Assembly: GCA_002402245.1 (NCBI GenBank)
Contig: NVVP01000018.1
Span: 31,673 to 42,741 of the forward strand
Reading direction: 5' to 3'
DNA length: 11,069 nucleotides
Source of the DNA: Gammaproteobacteria bacterium
GTDB lineage: Bacteria > Pseudomonadota > Gammaproteobacteria > Nitrosococcales > Methylophagaceae
Translations under genes and position numbers: made by a program
In this document: positions 6,221-11,069 of the stretch, in pieces
Layout: every line of letters starts with the position of its first letter
Numbering within the stretch: position 1 is the stretch's first letter
The notes under the pieces: model-generated
What the model was told of the DNA's origin: nothing
Seen by the model: the letters and a program-made list of their open reading frames with translations, nothing else
The model's database searches: none

Positions 6221-7063
6221 ATGGGAAAAATAGATAATGTTGGTGGATTAATTATAGATATGGATGGCGTGTTATGGCATGGCAATAATGCTATCAAGGG
6301 TTTGGTGGAGTTTTTCACTTGTTTAGATGAGCTTGCGCTTCCTTATATATTAGCAACCAATAATGCCAGTCTGACACAGCAGCAATATGTCGACAAATTA
6401 GCCAAGATGGGCGTGACGATGTCCGCTGAAAAAATACTGACCTCTAGTATGGCGACGGTAAGTTATCTATTAGAGACATTGCCTAAAAATAAGCGACGAG
6501 CCTTTGTGATTGGCGAACAAGGCTTGCGGCAGCCGCTCATAGATAGCGGTTTTACTCTCACCGAAAACTATCAAGTTGATCAACCCGATAAAGGGATTAT
6601 AGGTGAAGGGGCCGATATTGTGGTTTCAGGTCTAGATCGGCAGTTAACATGGGATAAATTAGCCACTGCCACACTCAATATTAATGCGGGCGCTGCATTT
6701 TATGCGACTAACTCAGATACTTCTTTGCCAACAGAATTGGGTGATGTGATGGGCAATGGCGGTGTATTGGCTGCATTAGAGGCGGCAACTAAAGTCAAAC
6801 CAGTGAGTATTGGCAAGCCTGAAGCTTTTTTATACCAACAAGCATTAAGCTTACTGGGCACTAATAAAGATAACACCATTGCCATCGGCGATAGATTAGA
6901 TACTGATATATTGGGTGCGGTTAATGCAGGAATGCGAAGTCTGATGGTGTTATCGGGTATTTCATCTGAAAGTGATATTCAAACGGTTAATTATCAGCCA
7001 ACATGGATATTGGACGATATTACAGCGGTCAGCAAGGTATTAAGACATTCTTTAGCATCATAA
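6221..7063 (+). CDS. HAD-superfamily phosphatase, NagD/4-nitrophenylphosphatase-like
   Basis: This is a 280-residue hydrolase of HAD subclass IIA. Motif I is DMDGVLW with the nucleophile Asp13 and acid/base Asp15; motif II is ATNNAS (45-50). The cap region ends in YATNSDTSLPTELGDVMGNGG, then come motif III IGKPEAF (Lys199) and motif IV IGDRLDTDI (Asp224, Asp229). This layout fits enzymes acting on small phosphate esters such as phosphoglycolate, glycerol phosphate, sugar phosphates or UMP; the sequence does not tell which. dhaK starts 16 bases later on the same strand, so an operon is likely and a triose or C3 substrate is plausible, but that is inference. The ribosome-binding site is weak (GGGAAAT, far from the ATG), although the start fits the family because motif I follows at residue 13. 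Confidence 0.88.
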   Translation: MGKIDNVGGLIIDMDGVLWHGNNAIKGLVEFFTCLDELALPYILATNNASLTQQQYVDKLAKMGVTMSAEKILTSSMATVSYLLETLPKNKRRAFVIGEQGLRQPLIDSGFTLTENYQVDQPDKGIIGEGADIVVSGLDRQLTWDKLATATLNINAGAAFYATNSDTSLPTELGDVMGNGGVLAALEAATKVKPVSIGKPEAFLYQQALSLLGTNKDNTIAIGDRLDTDILGAVNAGMRSLMVLSGISSESDIQTVNYQPTWILDDITAVSKVLRHSLAS

Positions 7064-7079
7064 ATTTAAGGATAGTAAT

Positions 7080-8072
7080 ATGAAAAAAATCATTAACGGT
7101 GTTGATAGCTTATTAGCAGAAAGCCTGAATGGCTTTGCAAAAGCACATCAGGACATTGTCAGTTTAAACTCTAGCCCTTACTTTGTTACTAGAAAGCAGC
7201 CAAAGGACAAAGCCAATAAAGTAGCGTTAATTTCTGGCGGTGGTTCAGGCCATGAACCTTTACATACAGGTTTAGTGGGCAAGGGAATGTTAGATGCCGC
7301 CTGCCCAGGACAAATATTTACCTCCCCCACGCCCGATCAAATGATGGCCGCCGCGCAAGCTACAGAAAATGGTGCAGGTGTATTGTTCATAGTTAAAAAT
7401 TATGCTGGCGACGTGATGAATTTTGAGATTGCCGCTGAAATGATTGATTGTGAACACGCGACTGTTCTGGTGAGTGATGATGTGTCATTGCCCAAAGACC
7501 ATAGTACTGGCCGACGAGGTGTTGCCGGTACATTAATTGTGGAAAAAATAGTCGGTGCAGCAGCGCAAGCAGGAAAAAGTCTACTTGAATGTAAAACGTT
7601 AGGTGACAGGGTTAATGATGCTACCGCATCAATGGGGGTAGCATTAACCAGTTGTACTGTGCCTGCACTAGGGTCTCCGACTTTCGATATTGGCGACAAT
7701 GAAATTGAAATGGGTGTGGGTATTCATGGTGAACGTGGTCGAGAGCCAATGGATTTAGTCAGTGCTAGTAAGATTGTTGAGCAATTAGCACAGACAATTG
7801 ATGAGGATTTAAAACCACAACAAGGCCAAAAAGTATTACTGCATATTAATGGTCTTGGTGCGACACCTTTGATGGAACTTTATTTGATATATGATTTAGC
7901 TGCACAATTTTGGTCTGACCGAGGTGTAGAAGTAGTGCGATCTTTAGTGGGCAATTACACCACATCATTAGATATGACGGGAGCTTCAATTACACTAACA
8001 CTATTAGATGATGAAATGATGACGCTTTGGGATGCACCCGTGCACACGGCTAACTTACGTTGGGGCTGTTAA
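7080..8072 (+). CDS. dhaK: Dihydroxyacetone kinase substrate-binding subunit DhaK
   Basis: DhaK binds dihydroxyacetone covalently through a histidine and presents it to DhaL for phosphorylation to dihydroxyacetone phosphate. The start MKKIINGVDSLLAE and the 330-residue length match the separate DhaK subunit, not the fused ATP-dependent kinase of about 550-590 residues. SGGGSGHEP (52-60), NYAGD (107-111) and GVGIHGE (212-218, covalent His216) are the substrate-site motifs, and LDMTGASITL and LWDAPVHT are typical of the C-terminus. The ribosome-binding site is AAGGA at a normal distance. The gene is second in an operon behind the HAD phosphatase. Its partner dhaL is convergent, 89 bases away, instead of downstream. 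I see no convincing terminator between the two; a five-base-pair hairpin at 8149-8162 is too weak. Confidence 0.95.
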   Translation: MKKIINGVDSLLAESLNGFAKAHQDIVSLNSSPYFVTRKQPKDKANKVALISGGGSGHEPLHTGLVGKGMLDAACPGQIFTSPTPDQMMAAAQATENGAGVLFIVKNYAGDVMNFEIAAEMIDCEHATVLVSDDVSLPKDHSTGRRGVAGTLIVEKIVGAAAQAGKSLLECKTLGDRVNDATASMGVALTSCTVPALGSPTFDIGDNEIEMGVGIHGERGREPMDLVSASKIVEQLAQTIDEDLKPQQGQKVLLHINGLGATPLMELYLIYDLAAQFWSDRGVEVVRSLVGNYTTSLDMTGASITLTLLDDEMMTLWDAPVHTANLRWGC

Positions 8073-8161
8073 CATCCATCCTCAAGGCTAAGATTGGCAG
8101 CGTTATTTATCATCTTATTTGAAAGGAATAGATAAGCTGTCATCGTATGAAGTTAATACTT

Positions 8162-8791
8162 CTATTGATTTAGCACATCTACAATGGCACAAATCATAAG
8201 CTGACTAGTACGCGCACCTGCATCAATATGGCCAATAGAACGCTCGCCGAGAAAGGAGGCTCGGCCTTTAGTTGCCATTAACTCTTTAGTTGATTGCATG
8301 CCTTCAATAGCCGCTTGGGTGATATTTTCAAGTAACAGTTCAAATTCCACTTTATTATCGATATCAGTACTAAAACTGTTAGCTACTGGAATCAACGTAT
8401 CTAACATGGTCTTTTCTCCCAAGTCAGCTTTACCTCGTAGTTTGACCGACTCAACACCATGAGAGAAGGCATCTGCAAGGTTTAAACTATTTAACTCTTT
8501 TCCCTTAGCGATTTTAGCCATACTGATAAACAGAGTGCCGAATAAAGAGCCTGATGCACCGCCCATTGTCGACATCAACGTCATACCTATTTTCATTAAT
8601 GCCTCTGGCCAAGCTAAGGTATCTAATTCATCAGTAATAGCATTTAAGGCATCTAATCCTCGTTGTAAATTTATTACATGGTCACCATCACCAATAGCAC
8701 GGTCAAGTTCTGTGACTTCATCTTGATGCTCATTGATGGTAGCTTGAACTGCATCAATAAACTGTGAAAATTGATTGAAAGGCTGGGGCAT
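8162..8791 (-). CDS. dhaL: Dihydroxyacetone kinase nucleotide-binding subunit DhaL
   Basis: DhaL carries the nucleotide and transfers phosphate to the dihydroxyacetone held by DhaK. In the E. coli-type system its bound ADP is recharged by the PTS protein DhaM; in other kinases the equivalent domain uses ATP. It has 209 residues. LDRAIGDGDH places Asp30, Asp35 and Asp37 (the Mg-binding triad) and His38 at the usual positions. GGASGSLFG (77-85), GEKTMLDT (125-132) and ASFLGERSIGHIDAGA (178-193) complete the fold; the last reads DAGA where DPGA is usual. No dhaM lies in the window, so the phosphoryl donor is unresolved. The ribosome-binding site is poor (GAG only). The start lies about 50 bases beyond the porin terminator, so a promoter must lie in that short gap; I see no strong one. 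Confidence 0.94.
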   Translation of the reverse strand: MPQPFNQFSQFIDAVQATINEHQDEVTELDRAIGDGDHVINLQRGLDALNAITDELDTLAWPEALMKIGMTLMSTMGGASGSLFGTLFISMAKIAKGKELNSLNLADAFSHGVESVKLRGKADLGEKTMLDTLIPVANSFSTDIDNKVEFELLLENITQAAIEGMQSTKELMATKGRASFLGERSIGHIDAGARTSQLMICAIVDVLNQ

Positions 8792-8841
8792 AATTAATGC
8801 TCAATATCAGTAAATAAGTAACAGAGTCTAAAGCAATAGGC

Positions 8842-8875
8842 AAAAAAAAGCCCCAACCAATAAGGTTGAGGCTTT
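8842..8875 (-). terminator. Rho-independent terminator of the porin gene
   Basis: AAAGCCCCAACC (8847-8858) faces GGTTGAGGCTTT (8864-8875) across a five-base loop. The single mismatch on the plus strand becomes a G-U pair in the minus-strand RNA, and eight T follow on that strand. It therefore ends porin transcription about 60 bases beyond the stop, and blocks read-through into dhaL. Confidence 0.9.
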
Positions 8876-8893
8876 CTTAATGCTTCATCAAGA

Positions 8894-8940
8894 GTTAAAT
8901 CTAAAGATTTAACACTTTAAGTGTTTACGTAATCTTTAGA
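8894..8940 (-). repeat. Overlapping inverted repeats at the porin stop codon and 3' untranslated region
   Basis: GTTAAATCT-AA-AGATTTAAC (8894-8913) is a perfect 9-bp inverted repeat. AACACT-TTA-AGTGTT (8911-8925) is another, overlapping its end. TCTAAAGATT (8900-8909) is also the exact reverse complement of AATCTTTAGA (8931-8940), which covers the porin stop codon. These pairings cannot all form together, so alternative RNA folds are possible. Confidence 0.6.
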
Positions 8941-10051
8941 AGAATACGAAACCACCTAGAGAGATGATATCAGTTTCTGAATCATCATTATCCATTTCTA
9001 CGTTTGTGTATTCTGCAACCAATTTAAGGTTAGCATTTACATCGTGGTATACACCAATAGTCCATTTTTCGTCTTCAAGGTTAGTACCGCCAGCAATGTC
9101 ATCTTCTCTTTCAGAGTACTGTGCAGAAACTAAAGTTGTACCAGCGAAACGGTAACCAGCTTGAACGATGAACTGGTCATATTCAGATACTGCATTTGCT
9201 ACAGCTGCGACAGGACCAGTAATTACACCTGTAGTAGTGTTTAAAGATGCAGCAGTACCGAAATCACCTTGCTCTGAGTCAGAGTACTGAGCCATAGCTT
9301 CAAAACCACCAACTACTAATGTACCACCGACAGTCCATGCTTTGTTATCTTCGATAGTACCTTCGTTGCTTTGGTGCATAGCACTTAACCAACCAGTGTA
9401 AGAACCACCATCAAATGCACCAGCATAAGATAAATCACCTTCAAAACGAAGATTGTCTTGATCACTGTTGCCACCAAGGCTTGTACCAGTGTTAGGATCA
9501 ACAGCAGCAAAAGCAATCTTGAAGCCGTTCATGTCGTTAGATGTCCATTTGATTTGTGAACGCCAGTTAGCGTAGTCATAACCAAGGTTAATGCCACCTA
9601 GAGTTGTTTGAAGGTTACCTGTTGTACCGTAACCCACACCAAATAGAGTTTGATCCGTTAAGATGTTGTGTGAACCGTAAAGACCAATCGCTTTACCAGC
9701 AAGAACTTGACCAAATGAACCAGCTACAGTGAAGTAAGCTTCACGTTGCTCTAAAGAGCCCGCGTAACTTTGACCATTTGTAGATGGAGAGATAGAGATG
9801 TGAGCAGCAATATCAAGACCATTCATTGTAGGTGCTGTCATATCAAATGATAAGAATGCAGGTAAAAGACCGTTACGTACTTCGCTGACGTTATCGCCAC
9901 CGTCAACATCAGTGAATGTAAGGAATTGGTTAACTGAACCGCTTACGCCTAAAGTCCAACCATCGTTAGCAGCTACTGTTACTGCTTGTGCAGAAGTTGA
10001 TGCAGCTGCAAATGCAACTAGACCAGCTAATAATTTTTTATTAAATGTCAT
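8936..10051 (-). CDS. Outer-membrane porin (Gram-negative trimeric porin family)
   Basis: The 371-residue precursor has a classical Sec signal peptide: MTFNKK, a hydrophobic core, and likely cleavage after AQA at residue 23. The mature part starts with GWTLGVSGSVNQFLTF, a typical first beta strand, and continues with alternating amphipathic strands, many Gly/Asn/Asp turns, and motifs such as RSQIKWTSNDMNGFKIAFA and QAGYRFAGTTLVSAQYSERED. It ends in Phe (GGFVFF), the usual C-terminal recognition signal for the BAM complex. It is probably a general diffusion pore in the outer membrane; solute preference cannot be read. The ribosome-binding site is AAGG ten bases before the ATG. It appears monocistronic, with a structured leader and its own terminator. 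Confidence 0.92.
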   Translation of the reverse strand: MTFNKKLLAGLVAFAAASTSAQAVTVAANDGWTLGVSGSVNQFLTFTDVDGGDNVSEVRNGLLPAFLSFDMTAPTMNGLDIAAHISISPSTNGQSYAGSLEQREAYFTVAGSFGQVLAGKAIGLYGSHNILTDQTLFGVGYGTTGNLQTTLGGINLGYDYANWRSQIKWTSNDMNGFKIAFAAVDPNTGTSLGGNSDQDNLRFEGDLSYAGAFDGGSYTGWLSAMHQSNEGTIEDNKAWTVGGTLVVGGFEAMAQYSDSEQGDFGTAASLNTTTGVITGPVAAVANAVSEYDQFIVQAGYRFAGTTLVSAQYSEREDDIAGGTNLEDEKWTIGVYHDVNANLKLVAEYTNVEMDNDDSETDIISLGGFVFF

Positions 10052-10069
10052 TTTGTATACCTTAATATT

Positions 10070-10113
10070 TTTAAGTTACTTAAATTCTCTCGTAACCGGA
10101 GTTGTGCTCGGTT
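10070..10113 (-). promoter_or_regulatory. Structured 5' leader of the porin mRNA
   Basis: AACCG plus AG (10094-10101, one bulged base) pairs with CT plus CGGTT (10107-10113), a hairpin near the predicted 5' end. Next to the ribosome-binding site lies a perfect 7-bp inverted repeat, TTTAAGT-T-ACTTAAA (10070-10084). These could affect mRNA stability or be targets of small RNAs or a regulator; none is identifiable here. Confidence 0.45.
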
Positions 10114-10118
10114 GATGT

Positions 10119-10148
10119 GTATTCTCCACGATTAACTGAGCTTTGCAA
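10119..10148 (-). promoter_or_regulatory. Candidate promoter of the porin gene
   Basis: On the minus strand TTGCAA (10143-10148) and GAATAC (10119-10124) are 18 bases apart, predicting a leader of about 60 bases. The -10 match is modest, as expected for an activator-dependent porin promoter. Confidence 0.45.
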
Positions 10149-10187
10149 TACTTAGCTTCACAAAAAGTGGTGTTTTTGATGAAATAA

Positions 10188-10223
10188 ATACAATTGTGTG
10201 TTTTTTTTACCACAAAATTGTAT
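10188..10223. promoter_or_regulatory. 13-bp inverted repeat upstream of the porin promoter, candidate operator
   Basis: ATACAATTGTGTG (10188-10200) and CACAAAATTGTAT (10211-10223) are reverse complements except for one position, around a 10-base spacer starting with eight T. It lies about 40 bases upstream of the candidate -35 box, where activators often bind. The T-run is in the spacer, not after the stem, so it is not a terminator. Confidence 0.45.
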
Positions 10224-10546
10224 TTGGATGGCGGGTTAAATCCCTGATATTAAGCTGTAAGGACTGCTTTTCCATTCCCTATCTATATATGGATGTGCTT
10301 GCGGTAGCAAGTCGGATATTCAAAAAATGCTAAATCTATGCCTAGGTAAGTAGGGAATAATGTAGCCACCGACTAGTATGTGTCTTTCGCATATAATTTA
10401 TAGAGTGGGAGTCACAAAAGAAATACTCGAGTAGTCGAGAGGAAGTAATTGTTGAGTAGTGTTGGTGTTACGCTGGTATATGTTGGAGTATTTTTTTCTT
10501 ATGCGTATTTCAAGGTGTAGGAATGTAACGTAGGTATGGTAGAAAC
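10224..10546. other. Intergenic stretch with no recognisable gene
   Basis: No coding region is convincing here. It contains two small hairpins, CTTGC-GGTA-GCAAG (10298-10311) and CTCGA-GTAG-TCGAG (10426-10439). A plus-strand TATAAT lies near 10393-10398, with a weak CCGACT 17 bases upstream. A short untranslated RNA reading rightwards is possible but unsupported, because the next terminator hairpin has a poor T-run in that direction. Confidence 0.4.
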
Positions 10547-10582
10547 AAAAAAGGCTCCAGAAGAGTTATCTTCTGGAGCCTT
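10547..10582 (-). terminator. Rho-independent terminator of tRNA-Phe
   Basis: A 12-bp perfect stem, GGCTCCAGAAGA (10553-10564) with TCTTCTGGAGCC (10569-10580), has a four-base loop, is extended by two A-T pairs, and runs into six T on the minus strand. It begins eight bases after the tRNA 3' end. Confidence 0.95.
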
Positions 10583-10590
10583 ATATCTGA

Positions 10591-10666
10591 TGGTGGCCCG
10601 ACCTGGAATCGAACCAGGGACACAGGGATTTTCAATCCCTTGCTCTACCGACTGAGCTATCAGGCC
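10591..10666 (-). tRNA. tRNA-Phe, anticodon GAA
   Basis: The 76-base cloverleaf includes an encoded CCA end. The acceptor stem GGCCTGA pairs with TCGGGCC (one G-U), the D arm is GCTC / GAGC with AGTCGGTA, and the anticodon stem AGGGA / TCCCT surrounds loop TTGAAAA with GAA at 10631-10633. The T arm is CCTGG / CCAGG with loop TTCGATT. It is a single-tRNA transcript with its own promoter and terminator. Confidence 0.98.
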
Positions 10667-10679
10667 ATCAAGGTGCGGT

Positions 10680-10708
10680 ATTAAACCCTTTAGCGGCGAT
10701 ACTGTCAA
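10680..10708 (-). promoter_or_regulatory. Promoter of tRNA-Phe
   Basis: On the minus strand a consensus TTGACA (10703-10708) and TTTAAT (10680-10685) are 17 bases apart, about 14 bases before the tRNA 5' end; a shifted TAATAC is an alternative -10. Bases after the -10 include several G and C, but no clear stringent discriminator is certain. Confidence 0.75.
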
Positions 10709-10727
10709 GTAATAATGTGGATTAGGC

Positions 10728-10756
10728 TTGTTCATGCTGTATGGGCGTGCTGTAAT
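10728..10756 (+). promoter_or_regulatory. Candidate promoter of the right-edge gene
   Basis: TTGTTC (10728-10733) and TGTAAT (10751-10756) are 17 bases apart and about 33 bases before the ATG. It is divergent from the tRNA-Phe promoter. The matches are moderate. Confidence 0.35.
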
Positions 10757-10788
10757 GGTCAATTAATGTGATTTCTAGTGGGGCTGTA

Positions 10789-11069
10789 ATGGTATTACGC
10801 GGTAGTTTAATTATGGGGTTCATTGTTATATTGCTTGGTTTGTGCTTTGTGGTGCCTACGGCCACAGCACTTTCTTGGAATACATTATTTGATTTAGACA
10901 ATGATGACGTCTCAGTTGAAGATGACGACGACAATGAGCTGGAAGAAGATGACCATCCTGTGCTTGCGGAGAGAATGGTTCGAATTGATGGGGAAATTAA
11001 TGCGTATACAGGCATTGAGGTGCTTAGTTTAGCTGAAAGCTCTTTCTCTCCTGAGTGGCAAGCATCAGC
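10789..11069 (+). CDS. N-terminus of an exported or membrane-anchored protein, possibly an efflux (HlyD/RND-type) periplasmic adaptor; partial
   Basis: The frame is open from 10756 to the right edge, giving 93 residues from the ATG at 10789. GTG 10768 or ATG 10813 are alternative starts, since the ribosome-binding site is poor. Residues 7-28 form a hydrophobic segment ending in PTATA, a plausible signal peptide or anchor. Residues 36-55 are a strongly acidic run (LDNDDVSVEDDDDNELEEDD). After it MVRIDGEINAYTGIEVLSL and FSPEWQAS resemble, from memory, the start of periplasmic adaptors of tripartite efflux pumps, where VxIxxxxQxxxGIxxxxL precedes the barrel and hairpin domains. This homology is a guess from a short stretch; the coding assignment is firmer, because the hydrophobic-then-acidic pattern is clean. 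The antisense Ser-rich frame is its shadow. Confidence 0.65.
   Translation, partial: MVLRGSLIMGFIVILLGLCFVVPTATALSWNTLFDLDNDDVSVEDDDDNELEEDDHPVLAERMVRIDGEINAYTGIEVLSLAESSFSPEWQAS

Noticed and set aside
8147..8173. Eight-codon open frame between dhaK and dhaL
   Set aside because: It is too short and overlaps the end of dhaL; GGAA upstream is probably chance.
10499..10762. 87-codon minus-strand open frame covering the tRNA
   Set aside because: It reads through tRNA-Phe, its promoter and its terminator, so it cannot be a real protein gene.
10722..11015. 97-codon Ser-rich minus-strand open frame at the right edge
   Set aside because: Its Ser run is the antisense of the acidic codons of the plus-strand gene, which has the better export signal and open frame.
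1..11069. Insertion sequences, prophage or integration next to tRNA-Phe
   Set aside because: I found no transposase, integrase, or duplicated tRNA 3' end in the window.

Overview
The window looks like chromosomal DNA of an AT-rich, Gram-negative methylotroph that uses the ribulose monophosphate (RuMP) cycle. A Methylophaga-like gammaproteobacterium is my best guess. The reasons are two 3-hexulose-6-phosphate synthase genes, a 6-phospho-3-hexuloisomerase gene, a TalB-type transaldolase, an outer-membrane porin with a signal peptide, and enterobacterial-like PrmB and LeuC. The genus is inferred from gene content and memory of protein families, not from a search.

Layout, left to right. (1) 1-2109, minus strand: leuC runs directly into prmB with a one-base TAATG overlap; prmB leaves the window at the left edge, and no leuD lies next to leuC. 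(2) 2249-6097, minus strand: the RuMP block. It holds hps1-phi (an operon with a sigma70-type promoter and a strong terminator), tal, a 94-residue protein made of four copies of a (L/I)TGVERYIRAQ motif, and a second hps with its own promoter and terminator. HPS joins formaldehyde to ribulose 5-phosphate, PHI converts the product to fructose 6-phosphate, and transaldolase helps regenerate the acceptor. (3) 6128-8072, plus strand: an operon of a HAD-family sugar-phosphate-type phosphatase and dhaK, divergent from hps2. (4) 8162-8791, minus strand: dhaL, convergent with dhaK rather than in one operon with it; no dhaM is present. (5) 8842-10223, minus strand: a porin with structured 5' and 3' untranslated regions and an upstream inverted repeat. 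(6) 10547-10708: tRNA-Phe(GAA) with its own promoter and terminator. (7) 10789 to the right edge, plus strand: the start of an exported or membrane-anchored protein with an acidic spacer, perhaps an efflux adaptor.

The standout is the small repeat protein at 4808-5092. Its four short, probably helical motifs are joined by Ser/Thr linkers behind a Phe-rich N-terminus, and the gene sits between tal and hps2. It has the architecture of a multivalent scaffold or tether, and the neighbouring RuMP enzymes are the obvious candidate clients. That role is inference; the repeat architecture is read directly from the sequence. A second theme is the duplication of the whole hps transcription unit: the promoter (TTGAC, 18-base spacer, TATAGT), leader and coding sequence are all recognisably paired.
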